A DNA stretch of 52,830 bases from Bacteroidia bacterium Ga0077558 (GTDB lineage: Bacteria; Bacteroidota; Bacteroidia; Chitinophagales; Chitinophagaceae): contig LNFJ01000011.1 of assembly GCA_001464625.1 (NCBI GenBank), forward strand, positions 1-52,830. The letters are read 5' to 3'. Positions 14,503-22,448 of the stretch are shown here, piece after piece. The translations under genes and the position numbers were made by a program. Within the stretch, counting starts at the first letter, position 1. Each line of letters opens with the position of its first letter. Below the pieces are notes generated by a model that worked only from the letters and a program-made list of their open reading frames with translations, did not search any database and was not told the DNA's origin.

Positions 14503-14535
14503 AAAGCCCCGCCGGTGATAAACTAGCGGGGCTTT
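14503..14535 (+). terminator. Intrinsic terminator of rtcB
   Basis: AAAGCCCCGC (14503-14512) pairs perfectly with GCGGGGCTTT (14526-14535) around a 13-base loop, starting three bases after the stop codon region. Confidence 0.85.
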
Positions 14536-15253
14536 GTAACCCGTACGAGATTCGAACCCCGATAATTATGTGTTATAAACCAGCTGTTTAAGTAATTGAT
14601 TTATGCTTTGGTGAAATTTTGGTGAAACGCTTTCAGTTTGACCCATTTAGTAACACTTAAAGATCTAGGGCAAATGTAAGAAGAGTAAATTGAATAGCAA
14701 ATCAGGAAATGGCTTGATGCTACCGCAAGTCGCAATAGATAGAGTATTAAGTAAAGATTTTATTGGATGAGTAGAGAATGGCCGCCGTTGTAGGTGGATT
14801 GAGATTTGGAAAATAACTTAGAGTTGTTGTGGTTTAACTGCGTCTAACCTTCATCTCAATATAACCGACCAACTTATTACGTTTGGGTATTTTTGAGATA
14901 TTGAATTTTCGTGCTACTAATTTGTCACTAAATTCTATCAAACTCTTTAGAATCGGGCATAGGTAAATTCTGTATCGGAAAATAAAATATTGAGTTGTAC
15001 TAATCTTGTTCATTGTTTTTAACTAGCAGATTGGTAAAAGAGTAGCGACAGAAATAACATCTTGAACAATTTGGTTCTGCGAATAAAATCAGGCATTTTA
15101 TTTTTTTCTAAGCGAATATGTATAAGACCTGACATCATTTGTCTATTGATTTGGGCGGTATCCCTTGATAGTTTTGTATTAGTTAATTCGATAGTCAGTA
15201 AGCAATTACTCGGGCTAACCAAAAGTATAATTTATCAATACAAACTCAAACGT
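14536..15253. other. Gene-poor junction with a decayed tRNA 3' end
   Basis: On the minus strand, 14537-14590 contains GGGGTTCGAATCTCG, a T-loop-like sequence followed by a possible acceptor strand ending ACGGGTTA. Its stems are imperfect, so it is at best a tRNA fragment. Just beyond, the minus strand encodes a short tail AFHQNFTKA before a stop, which could be the end of a lost recombinase gene (weak). The remainder to 15253 shows no convincing gene. Such a junction would fit the right edge of an integrated island. Confidence 0.35.
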
Positions 15254-16246
15254 ATGAAGCCTTCAAGAATTCATTCCACAATAGCAGTAGTAAGTACTTT
15301 TTTACTATTTCTTCAACTAGTTGTTGGCTGCAATGAAAGCCCTTCAAATGAAGCCAAGGAAACAAAAGGTACATCAGAAGTAACAGACCAGGTCAATGCG
15401 ACTAATTCCCGAACGCAGTATGCAGAGATCAATGGCAGGAAGATAGCTTATCGTTCTATTGGGAAAGGGGAGCCGATGATCTTGTGTCAGCGATTTCGGG
15501 GAATTCTTGATGATTGGGACCCTGCATTTCTTGATGCTCTTGCCAAGAACTACAACGTAATCATTTTTGACTATACAGGTCTTGCTTCCTCAACGGGTAC
15601 TCCTCACTCTGATATGATGGGATTTGCAAGTGATGTGACCGACCTGGCTAAATCACTTGGGTTTAAAAAAATAGTTGTTGGAGGCTGGTCATTTGGAGGA
15701 TGGGTTGCACAGATTGTTACTACGGAATTTCCTGACCTTGTGTCTCAAACAATATTAATCGGCACCAAACCACCTGGGAAAGTAAGTTACCCGTTTGAAG
15801 AAATATTTTTAAAAACAGCCTATAAGCCAGTAAATGATTTTGAAGATGAAGTGATCCTATTTTTCGAACCTATTTCAGCATTTAGCAGAAAGGCTGCAAA
15901 GGAAAGTCATGACAGAATTGCTCAGCGAACAATTGATAGAGATTCGATGGTGAAAATGGATCAATTACAATTCTATGGAAAGGGCAATGATGATTTTACA
16001 AAGGACCCCTATAACGCTAGGGAGAAGCTAACAACTACAAAAATTCCTATTCTCGTTATTTCAGGAGATCATGAAGTTTGTTTCCCTCCTGAAAACTGGT
16101 TTGAATTAAACAGGAAATTACCTACTACACAAGTTGTGGTTATTCCACGAGCAGGGCATGGGCCGCAGCACCAATTTCCTGAAATGACTGCGGAGTATAT
16201 TCATTCATTTGTTGCAACTAACAAAAAGGCTGGATTAGCTAATTAA
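15254..16246 (+). CDS. Lipoprotein alpha/beta hydrolase
   Basis: 330 residues from the ATG at 15254, chosen because it opens a clean lipoprotein signal, with the lipobox ending VVGC (Cys26). The frame stays open upstream but without signal-like sequence. The fold motifs are GEPMILCQRFRG, the nucleophile GGWSFGGW, an acidic block VISGDHEVCFPPENW and the histidine block PRAGHGPQHQ. It is an esterase or hydrolase of unknown substrate, anchored in the envelope. It leads a run of three genes with 16270 and 17160. Confidence 0.85.
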   Translation: MKPSRIHSTIAVVSTFLLFLQLVVGCNESPSNEAKETKGTSEVTDQVNATNSRTQYAEINGRKIAYRSIGKGEPMILCQRFRGILDDWDPAFLDALAKNYNVIIFDYTGLASSTGTPHSDMMGFASDVTDLAKSLGFKKIVVGGWSFGGWVAQIVTTEFPDLVSQTILIGTKPPGKVSYPFEEIFLKTAYKPVNDFEDEVILFFEPISAFSRKAAKESHDRIAQRTIDRDSMVKMDQLQFYGKGNDDFTKDPYNAREKLTTTKIPILVISGDHEVCFPPENWFELNRKLPTTQVVVIPRAGHGPQHQFPEMTAEYIHSFVATNKKAGLAN

Positions 16247-16269
16247 TAAAGTCAAGATAAAATTTTAAC

Positions 16270-17082
16270 ATGAGCTTAAAAATAACAAAATATTCTGCGG
16301 CTTACTGGCGGGCTACTATTGATAATCCGCCGCTGAATTTATTTGACCAGGAAATGTCAGATGCTTTGGTTGCTTTGATGGATGAATTAGAGAAAGATAA
16401 AGAGATAAAAGTAATTGTATTCGACAGTGCTGATCCGGATTATTTTATTTCTCATCTTGATGTGCTACGGGCTGCAACGATGTCACTTGATCCTGGCCCA
16501 ACGGGTCTGTCTCCCTGGCCTGATTTTGCATTGAGGTTAGGAAGAGCTCCGTTTATATCTATTGGTTTGCTGCGGGGAAGAGCAAGGGGAGTAGGCAGTG
16601 AGTTTCTGCAGGCGTTGGATATGCGATTTGCAAGTCTTGAAAAAGCAAAACTCTGCCAGTTAGAAATGGGGTGTGGGTTAATTCCCGGAGGTGGAGGAAT
16701 GGAGCGATTGCCATTATTGATTGGTCGAGCAAGAGCCTTAGAAGTAATATCAAGTGCTGATGACTATGATGCAGCAACTGCAGAAAAATATGGATGGATC
16801 AACAGGGCAATACCTGATGCTGAACTGGATGAATTTGTTGATCGGCTAGCAAAACGCATATCGGGTTTTAGTAAAAAAGCTATTACGGCAGCCAAAGAAT
16901 TAATTGATAAGCGTACCTCTATTGCCAGAGTAGAAGATCTTGCCGCAACCCAGAAAATATTTTTTGATTTACTGAGTTCAACGGAAACGCAAGCAAGAAT
17001 TGCTGTACTGTTTGAAAAAGGTTTGCAACAGCGGGGTGATTTCGAGTATAATCTGGGAGAGCAAATTGCCTTCGATAATTAA
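16270..17082 (+). CDS. Enoyl-CoA hydratase/isomerase (crotonase) family protein
   Basis: 270 residues with the crotonase layout. The start LKITKYSAAYWRATIDNPPLN is typical, followed by an oxyanion-hole segment RGRARGVGSEFLQALDMRFA and QLEMGCGLIPGGGGMERLPLLIGRARA. A usual glycine-rich GGG.E segment reads GVGSE. Family members act on CoA thioesters, but some distant ones act on non-CoA substrates, and this one sits among hydrolases instead of beta-oxidation genes. It starts 23 bases after the previous stop. Confidence 0.85.
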   Translation: MSLKITKYSAAYWRATIDNPPLNLFDQEMSDALVALMDELEKDKEIKVIVFDSADPDYFISHLDVLRAATMSLDPGPTGLSPWPDFALRLGRAPFISIGLLRGRARGVGSEFLQALDMRFASLEKAKLCQLEMGCGLIPGGGGMERLPLLIGRARALEVISSADDYDAATAEKYGWINRAIPDAELDEFVDRLAKRISGFSKKAITAAKELIDKRTSIARVEDLAATQKIFFDLLSSTETQARIAVLFEKGLQQRGDFEYNLGEQIAFDN

Positions 17083-17159
17083 GCTAATAATTCTTTCATT
17101 ATGGCTATTCTAATAAAGAATTTTATAAAAACGGGTTATCAACTTAAACATAAAATATT

Positions 17160-17930
17160 ATGACAAAATCAAAAACCATCGTACTCATTCACGGAAATTT
17201 TGTGAATAACGATTGCTGGACAGAATGGAAGCGTCACTATGAACAAAAAGGATATAAAGTTTATACACCTGCAAACCCCGGACACGAAGGAAACCCAGCT
17301 GAGCTGCGGGTAAAAGTTCATCCTGATCTTGTTAAAACAGGGTTTATTGATGTTGTAAATAACATCGCTCAGTTAATAGATAGTTTGCCGGAGAAGCCAT
17401 TAATTATTGGTCACTCTATGGCTGGAATGGCAACACAAAAATTGGTAGAAATGGGTAAAGCAGCAGCCGGAGTAAGCATTGATGGAGCACCACCAAAAAA
17501 TGTTTTTCCACCATTTCAAACACTTAAAACTGTGTTACCTGCTTTTGGATTTTTCTCTTTTAAGAAATATTTTATGGGTAGCCGTCAATGGTATAATTAT
17601 GCATTTTTTAATACAATCTCCGCTTACGAGAAAGAAATAGCATTTAAAAAATTTGCGGTACCTGAAAGTTATAAGGTTAGCCGGCAATTAGTTTTAGATT
17701 CTTTTGGAAATATAGATTTTAAGAAACCTCATGTACCAATTTTGTTTGTTGGCGGTGGCAGTGATCATATTTTCCCACCGAAACTTACTCAAACAATAGC
17801 TGGCAGGTATAAGGATGCAAATAGCCGGGTTAATGTAAAAATATTTGAAGGTAAAAGTCATTTCATTTGCGGTGAACCTGGCTGGGAAAACGTAGCCGAT
17901 TATGTTTTGGATTGGTATGAAAATCTATAA
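17160..17930 (+). CDS. Cytoplasmic alpha/beta hydrolase
   Basis: 256 residues without a signal peptide. IVLIHGNFVNNDCW forms the oxyanion region, IIGHSMAGMATQ the nucleophile elbow, GGGSDHIFPPKLT the acidic residue, and GKSHFICGEPGWENVADYVLDW the histidine block. It resembles the alpha/beta-fold hydrolases of COG0596/COG2267. The substrate is unknown. It is the third gene of the 15254-17930 run. Confidence 0.87.
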   Translation: MTKSKTIVLIHGNFVNNDCWTEWKRHYEQKGYKVYTPANPGHEGNPAELRVKVHPDLVKTGFIDVVNNIAQLIDSLPEKPLIIGHSMAGMATQKLVEMGKAAAGVSIDGAPPKNVFPPFQTLKTVLPAFGFFSFKKYFMGSRQWYNYAFFNTISAYEKEIAFKKFAVPESYKVSRQLVLDSFGNIDFKKPHVPILFVGGGSDHIFPPKLTQTIAGRYKDANSRVNVKIFEGKSHFICGEPGWENVADYVLDWYENL

Positions 17931-18019
17931 CAAAAACGGAAATAGACAGTTTTGCAGAATAAAACAGATGACATAGTATGGAACATCCAGTTAACGCACT
18001 GGTGAACAAATGTTGAAGA

Positions 18020-18802
18020 ATGAATATTTCTGTAACACATATAGACACTGCCTGTATTCTTCTTGATATTAATGGATACAAAATATTAACCGATCCTACA
18101 CTTGATGCGGCAGGCAAACTTTATTATCATGGTTCGGGTAGCTTTTCACGGAAGATAAGTGATCCTGCTATTGATGACAATACACTTAAGAATGTTGATC
18201 TGGTATTATTAAGCCATCATCAACATAAAGATAATTTTGATATAAAGGGAAAAGAGTTTGCATTAACAGTGCCGTTGATTCTTTCGACAAAATCTGCCAG
18301 TAAAGCGATACCAGGTATTACAGGGCTGGATAATTGGGAGTCTTATAATATATCTACTTCTAAAATAGCGGGGTTGAAGATCATTGCCACACCGGCACAG
18401 CATCATCCCTGGTGGGTGCCCGAATTCCTATCAGGTAAAGTGATTGGATTTGTTATTGAATTTGAAGGACAGGATAACGGAGTTATTTACATATCCGGTG
18501 ATTCAGTTTATTTTAAAGGCATTAATGAAATTGCCAAGCGATTTAAAATTGACGTTGGCATTTTTCATGTAGGCTCTGTCCAGTTCAGGTATCTTACCGG
18601 TTTCGGGCAATATACAATGGACAGTACTGATTTGTTGAAATCAGTTTATGTTCTCAATCCAAATAAGATCATTCCTATACATCTCAAGGGTTGGTCGCAT
18701 TTCAAAGAGAAGGAGAGTGAATTGAAAAAAGCTATCGCTTCGAATCCTGTGACTAATAAAAAAACAGTTTTTCTTCAGTCAGGCATATCGTTACAATTGT
18801 AA
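18020..18802 (+). CDS. MBL-fold metal-dependent hydrolase (UlaG/RomA-like)
   Basis: 260 residues. The fold is shown by ILTDPTL at the start, the metal motif LSHHQHKDN (65-72), GVIYISGDSVYF and the C-terminal NKIIPIHLKGWSHF. The canonical HxHxDH is HQHKDN here, with Asn72 replacing the last histidine. This may change metal binding at one site. The nearest types are UlaG-like lactonases and RomA/YtnP-type hydrolases. Substrate unknown. Confidence 0.83.
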   Translation: MNISVTHIDTACILLDINGYKILTDPTLDAAGKLYYHGSGSFSRKISDPAIDDNTLKNVDLVLLSHHQHKDNFDIKGKEFALTVPLILSTKSASKAIPGITGLDNWESYNISTSKIAGLKIIATPAQHHPWWVPEFLSGKVIGFVIEFEGQDNGVIYISGDSVYFKGINEIAKRFKIDVGIFHVGSVQFRYLTGFGQYTMDSTDLLKSVYVLNPNKIIPIHLKGWSHFKEKESELKKAIASNPVTNKKTVFLQSGISLQL

Positions 18803-18820
18803 TAAGAATCTGCATTCATT

Positions 18821-18878
18821 TGTACAACAACTGTCGTTAAATAGCAATTGACTTCGCTTTGTCATCATTGTAGTTTTA
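18821..18878 (+). promoter_or_regulatory. Shared promoter P1 (hydrolase-peroxiredoxin unit)
   Basis: TGTACAACA at 18821, CAATTGACTTCGCT at 18845 and the -7-like TAGTTTTA at 18871, 24 bases before the ATG at 18902. The same boxes with identical offsets (0, 24, 50) occur at 32138, 37568 and 39820. The first box may be an activator site. Confidence 0.65.
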
Positions 18879-18901
18879 ACCAATAATCAAAAACCAAAAA
18901 C

Positions 18902-19684
18902 ATGAAAAAGATATTTTCGTCAAGAAGTGCAGGGAAATTTATTATTGCTTTTACTGCAATACTTTTTATTTCGATTATGAGTGCAAAAGCACAAACAACA
19001 GTTAAGAATATTGTATTAGTACATGGAGCATTTGCTGATGGCTCAGGTTGGGAACCAGTTTATAAAATTTTAAAAGCCAGGGGCTACAATGTAAGTATTG
19101 TTGGGAACCCCAATACAGCATTGGCGGATGATGTGGCCGCTACGAAAAGAGTGATTGCCCGTCAGGCAGATAAAGTATTGCTTGTTGGTCATTCTTATGG
19201 TGGTGCTATTATCACCGACGCAGGTAATGATTCTAAAGTAGCAGGCTTAGTTTATATAGCCGCATTTGTTCCTGATGCGAATGAAACACTTTTACAATTA
19301 CTTCAATCAGGCCCGCCTGCACCTAATTCCGGAATATTACCACCTGATGAGTTTGGTTTTATTTGGTATGATGTAAAAAAATATCATTCCGGTTTTTGTG
19401 CTGATCTCCCAAAAGAACAGGCTGATTTTTTAGCGGCGTCGCAAATACCGGTTTCAGCATCTGTGTTTGGAGCTTCCATCACTAACCCGGCCTGGAAAAC
19501 AAAAAAGAGCTGGTATATAGTTGCAACAGAAGATCAGACCATTCCTCCCGATGCAGAACGCTTCATGGCTAAAAGGGCAGGAGCAACTGTTACAGAGATC
19601 AAAGCAAGTCATCTTGTTTTTATGTCACAGGCAAAAGCAGTTGCTGATGTTATTGAGGCGGCAGCAAAGGCCTTAGGAAAATAA
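18902..19684 (+). CDS. Secreted alpha/beta hydrolase, paralogue of 37687-38433
   Basis: 260 residues with a signal peptide of about 30 residues ending SAKAQ. The oxyanion motif is VLVHGAFADGSGW, the nucleophile GHSYGG, the acidic block IVATEDQTIPPDAERFMAKRA and the histidine segment IKASHLVFMSQAKAVADVI. The family resembles EstC/salicylate-esterase-like and pyrethroid-hydrolase-like proteins. The paralogue at 37687 lacks the signal peptide but shares almost all motifs. It is under promoter P1, with 19715 following 30 bases later. Confidence 0.9.
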   Translation: MKKIFSSRSAGKFIIAFTAILFISIMSAKAQTTVKNIVLVHGAFADGSGWEPVYKILKARGYNVSIVGNPNTALADDVAATKRVIARQADKVLLVGHSYGGAIITDAGNDSKVAGLVYIAAFVPDANETLLQLLQSGPPAPNSGILPPDEFGFIWYDVKKYHSGFCADLPKEQADFLAASQIPVSASVFGASITNPAWKTKKSWYIVATEDQTIPPDAERFMAKRAGATVTEIKASHLVFMSQAKAVADVIEAAAKALGK

Positions 19685-19714
19685 ATTATAAATCAGCACA
19701 ACAAAATTTTATTT

Positions 19715-20779
19715 ATGAGAAGGAATTTTCTCTTACTTCTTTCAACTGTGGCATTCTTAAGTTGCAACAGTGACAAGACTTCAAAACAAACAAACATGAA
19801 TAATGAAATTACTTTGGCTGATTATGCTACCGACACCTCAATAGAGGTACAAACAAAAGATTTTTTGAAAGCATTAAATACAAGCGGTGGCAAGCCAATG
19901 GAAACAATGCGGCCGGCTGATGCCCGCAAAGTACTAGAAGGAGCACAAGGTTCTGTGCAGGTAGATATTTCCGGAGTAGAAGTTTCGGAAAAAACAATTA
20001 CCCAGGATGGAATAACTGTAAAATTATTCATCATGCGGCCAGCTACTGAAAAGGGGGCATTGCCTGCATTCATGTTTTTCCACGGAGGAGGTTGGGTAAT
20101 TGGTGATTTCCCTACTCATCAGCGATTTATTCGTGATATTGTTATTCAATCAGGGGCTGTTGCTATTTATGTTGACTATAGCCGTTCACCCGAAGCCCAT
20201 TATCCTGTTGCATTGAATGAATGCTATGCTGCAACTACATGGGTGGCTGAGCATGGTAGCGAAATAGATGTTGATGGAAAGAGAGTGGCCGTTGTTGGCA
20301 ATAGTGCCGGTGGAAACCTTGCAGCAGCTGTTGCATTGATAGCAAAAGATAAAAAAGGACCTGCATTGAAATTACAAGTTCTTTTCTGGCCGGTTACTAA
20401 TGCAAACTTTGAAACGATCTCATATAACCAATTTGCTACGGAAAGGTTCCTTACAAAAAATATGATGAAATGGTTTTGGGATCTTTATATACCAGATCCA
20501 AAGCAACGGAATGAAATATATGCTTCACCGTTGCAGGCTACTGCTGACCAATTGAAGGGCCTACCACCGGCACTGGTACAAACAGCAGAGAACGATGTAT
20601 TGAGAGATGAAGGAGAAGCGTATGCCCGCAAAATGAATAGTGCTGCGGTTTCTGTTTCATTAGTCAGGTACCAAGGCATGATACATGACTATGGATTACT
20701 GAATCCGTTGGCTCATATACCTGAAGTTCAATCAGCATTGCTACATGCTGCCGCTGAATTAAAAAAAGCATTGAAGTAA
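19715..20779 (+). CDS. Lipoprotein esterase of the HSL (GDXG) family
   Basis: 354 residues. The signal peptide ends FLSC with Cys17 as lipidation site. The motifs HGGGWVIGDFPTH, GNSAGGNLAAAVAL, TAENDVLRDEGEAYA and GMIHDYGLLN form a complete hormone-sensitive-lipase-type site with Ser, Asp and His. It should hydrolyse short-chain esters at the cell envelope. It is part of the P1 unit. Confidence 0.9.
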   Translation: MRRNFLLLLSTVAFLSCNSDKTSKQTNMNNEITLADYATDTSIEVQTKDFLKALNTSGGKPMETMRPADARKVLEGAQGSVQVDISGVEVSEKTITQDGITVKLFIMRPATEKGALPAFMFFHGGGWVIGDFPTHQRFIRDIVIQSGAVAIYVDYSRSPEAHYPVALNECYAATTWVAEHGSEIDVDGKRVAVVGNSAGGNLAAAVALIAKDKKGPALKLQVLFWPVTNANFETISYNQFATERFLTKNMMKWFWDLYIPDPKQRNEIYASPLQATADQLKGLPPALVQTAENDVLRDEGEAYARKMNSAAVSVSLVRYQGMIHDYGLLNPLAHIPEVQSALLHAAAELKKALK

Positions 20780-20820
20780 AAACTGGTATTTTAATTTTTA
20801 AGAAAATAAATTGATAAGCT

Positions 20821-21291
20821 ATGCTCCAACCCGGCACTGTTGCCCCTGCGTTTTCACTCTATGAATCTCCTGCTACAAAAGTTAACCTTCTCTCATTCAG
20901 AGGCAAACGTGTCGTGTTGGTTTTTTATCCTGCTGACTGGAGCCCTGTATGTGGTGATCAACTTGTTTTATATAACGAAATATATGACCTGTTCAATAGT
21001 CACAACACTGAAGTGATTGGCATTTCCGTAGATGGTAAATGGTGTCATGCAAGTTTTCGGGAGGAACGTAATCTTAGTTTTCCTTTGCTCGCAGATTTTG
21101 AACCTAAAGGGAATGTTGCAAAAGCATACGGCGTATACAATGAAAATGATGGAGAATGTGAGAGAGCTTTATTCGTGTTGGATGAAGACGGTATTATCAG
21201 GTGGAGTTTTCTTTCAGATCCAGGTATAAATCCGGGAGCAGAAGGAATATTACAGGCACTCGAAAATTTAGATAAGAATCAACGTTCATGA
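20821..21291 (+). CDS. Peroxiredoxin (AhpC/TSA, AhpE-like)
   Basis: 156 residues. The peroxidatic cysteine is Cys44 in FYPADWSPVCGDQ, with Ser in place of the usual Thr of the PxxxTxxC motif. GISVDGKWCHASF and FPLLADF follow as in the AhpE/Bcp-like clade. It reduces hydroperoxides. It overlaps the next gene by four bases (ATGA), which suggests translational coupling with the DsbA-like protein, perhaps its reductant. Confidence 0.9.
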   Translation: MLQPGTVAPAFSLYESPATKVNLLSFRGKRVVLVFYPADWSPVCGDQLVLYNEIYDLFNSHNTEVIGISVDGKWCHASFREERNLSFPLLADFEPKGNVAKAYGVYNENDGECERALFVLDEDGIIRWSFLSDPGINPGAEGILQALENLDKNQRS

Positions 21292-21818
21292 CAAAGACAA
21301 ATATATTAACACAGGCTGTAACAGACAGCGATCATGCCTGGGGAAATCCTACTGCTTCCATTGTATTGGTAGAGTACGGGGATCTTCAATGCCCCCATTG
21401 TGGGAGGGCCTTTCCGATTATCAGAGAGCTAAAACAAGATATGAATGAGTTTGTCAAATTTATATTCCGGCATTTCCCTTTATCCAAAATTCATCCACAG
21501 GCAAAACAAGCAGCGGTAGCAACAGAAGCTGCCGCACGACAACATATGTTTTGGCCAATGCATGATATGATATTTGAACATCAAAAGCGTTTAACTAATA
21601 CGGCACTGTTTGAGTATGCTGCTATTCTTGAGCTCGATCTTAGCAAGTTTACAATGGATGTTAAGGATGAAGAACTTCACAAAAAAGTTGATAACGACTT
21701 TATGAGCGGTTTGCGAAGTGGTGTAAATGCAACGCCTTCTTTTTTTATTAACGGTCAGCTGTATCAACAAAGCTGGGAAGGAAATGACCTTAGAAATTAC
21801 CTGCTGTCTCTTGTCTGA
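21288..21818 (+). CDS. DsbA-like thioredoxin-fold protein
   Basis: 176 residues without a signal peptide. LVEYGDLQCPHCGRAF carries the CPHC active site (Cys35, Cys38). The helical insert follows, and VNATPSFFINGQ contains the cis-proline. The family includes DsbA/FrnE-like oxidoreductases. Lack of a signal peptide points to a cytoplasmic role, plausibly thiol exchange with the overlapping peroxiredoxin. Confidence 0.88.
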   Translation: MTKTNILTQAVTDSDHAWGNPTASIVLVEYGDLQCPHCGRAFPIIRELKQDMNEFVKFIFRHFPLSKIHPQAKQAAVATEAAARQHMFWPMHDMIFEHQKRLTNTALFEYAAILELDLSKFTMDVKDEELHKKVDNDFMSGLRSGVNATPSFFINGQLYQQSWEGNDLRNYLLSLV

Positions 21819-21847
21819 GATAAGAACTGTTTGTATATCTCTTCTAT

Positions 21848-22342
21848 TTATTGCCCTGTTGTTATAGGAATAAATATGTCACTCTTATCTTCATTTCTGA
21901 GGACTTTACAAAAAGTGTCAAGACAATTGCCGGATCTGAACAGTATTGCAAGCTTAAGAAGCTTTTCATTCTCTTTTACTGCAAAGAATTTTCTGATATT
22001 CGGGATATTATATGACCAGCTATTTTTACCAGCTGTTGTTGCAAGTGCTTCTTTCTGCTCTGAACCCCAATCGAATTTTACATATCGCCAATGATTGGGA
22101 CTTATCGAACTATCTGTTATCAATCCGAGGTGTACATAAACAGGGCCAGTATAGTTAAGGAGGCCCTTGTTTCCTTTTGTTGCATCACAGGTGATCGTTA
22201 CCGAACTGGTATCTGATAAATTTTCAGGGTTTGTTTTGACAAGAGGAGCAGAGCAACTCGTTATAGCCAATAATAAAATGGGTAAAAACCATTTCCATTT
22301 TGGAACAGCCCCTAAGATTTTATTAAATAGTTTTCTCATCAT
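21848..22342 (-). CDS. Lipoprotein with a starch-binding-like beta-sandwich
   Basis: 164 residues. The signal peptide ends AITSCS, so Cys30 is the lipidation site. The pattern VTITCDATKGNKGLLNYTGPVYVHLG...WSYNIPNIRKFF...AILFRSGNCLDTF resembles the small domains found before alpha-amylase modules in Bacteroidota. No catalytic residues are recognised. It is convergent with the DsbA-like gene. Confidence 0.65.
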   Translation of the reverse strand: MMRKLFNKILGAVPKWKWFLPILLLAITSCSAPLVKTNPENLSDTSSVTITCDATKGNKGLLNYTGPVYVHLGLITDSSISPNHWRYVKFDWGSEQKEALATTAGKNSWSYNIPNIRKFFAVKENEKLLKLAILFRSGNCLDTFCKVLRNEDKSDIFIPITTGQ

Positions 22343-22448
22343 TATTGGTAATGCTGTTGGTAAGAGTTCTTACGAATGATTATTTTTATTCAATTATAAC
22401 TTAAAACTAGTTTTATTAAATCAATATGCTTGTTTCTTGTATTATGGA

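Noticed and set aside
7441-14600. CRISPR array or toxin-antitoxin module in the island
   Set aside because: No regularly spaced direct repeats occur. The short ORFs do not form a recognisable toxin-antitoxin pair.
14592-14660. A complete integrase gene on the minus strand
   Set aside because: The frame is interrupted by a stop about 20 codons before the tail, so only a possible fragment remains.
15062-15253. N-terminal extension of the 15254 hydrolase
   Set aside because: It has no family or signal-like sequence. The lipoprotein signal begins at the internal ATG.
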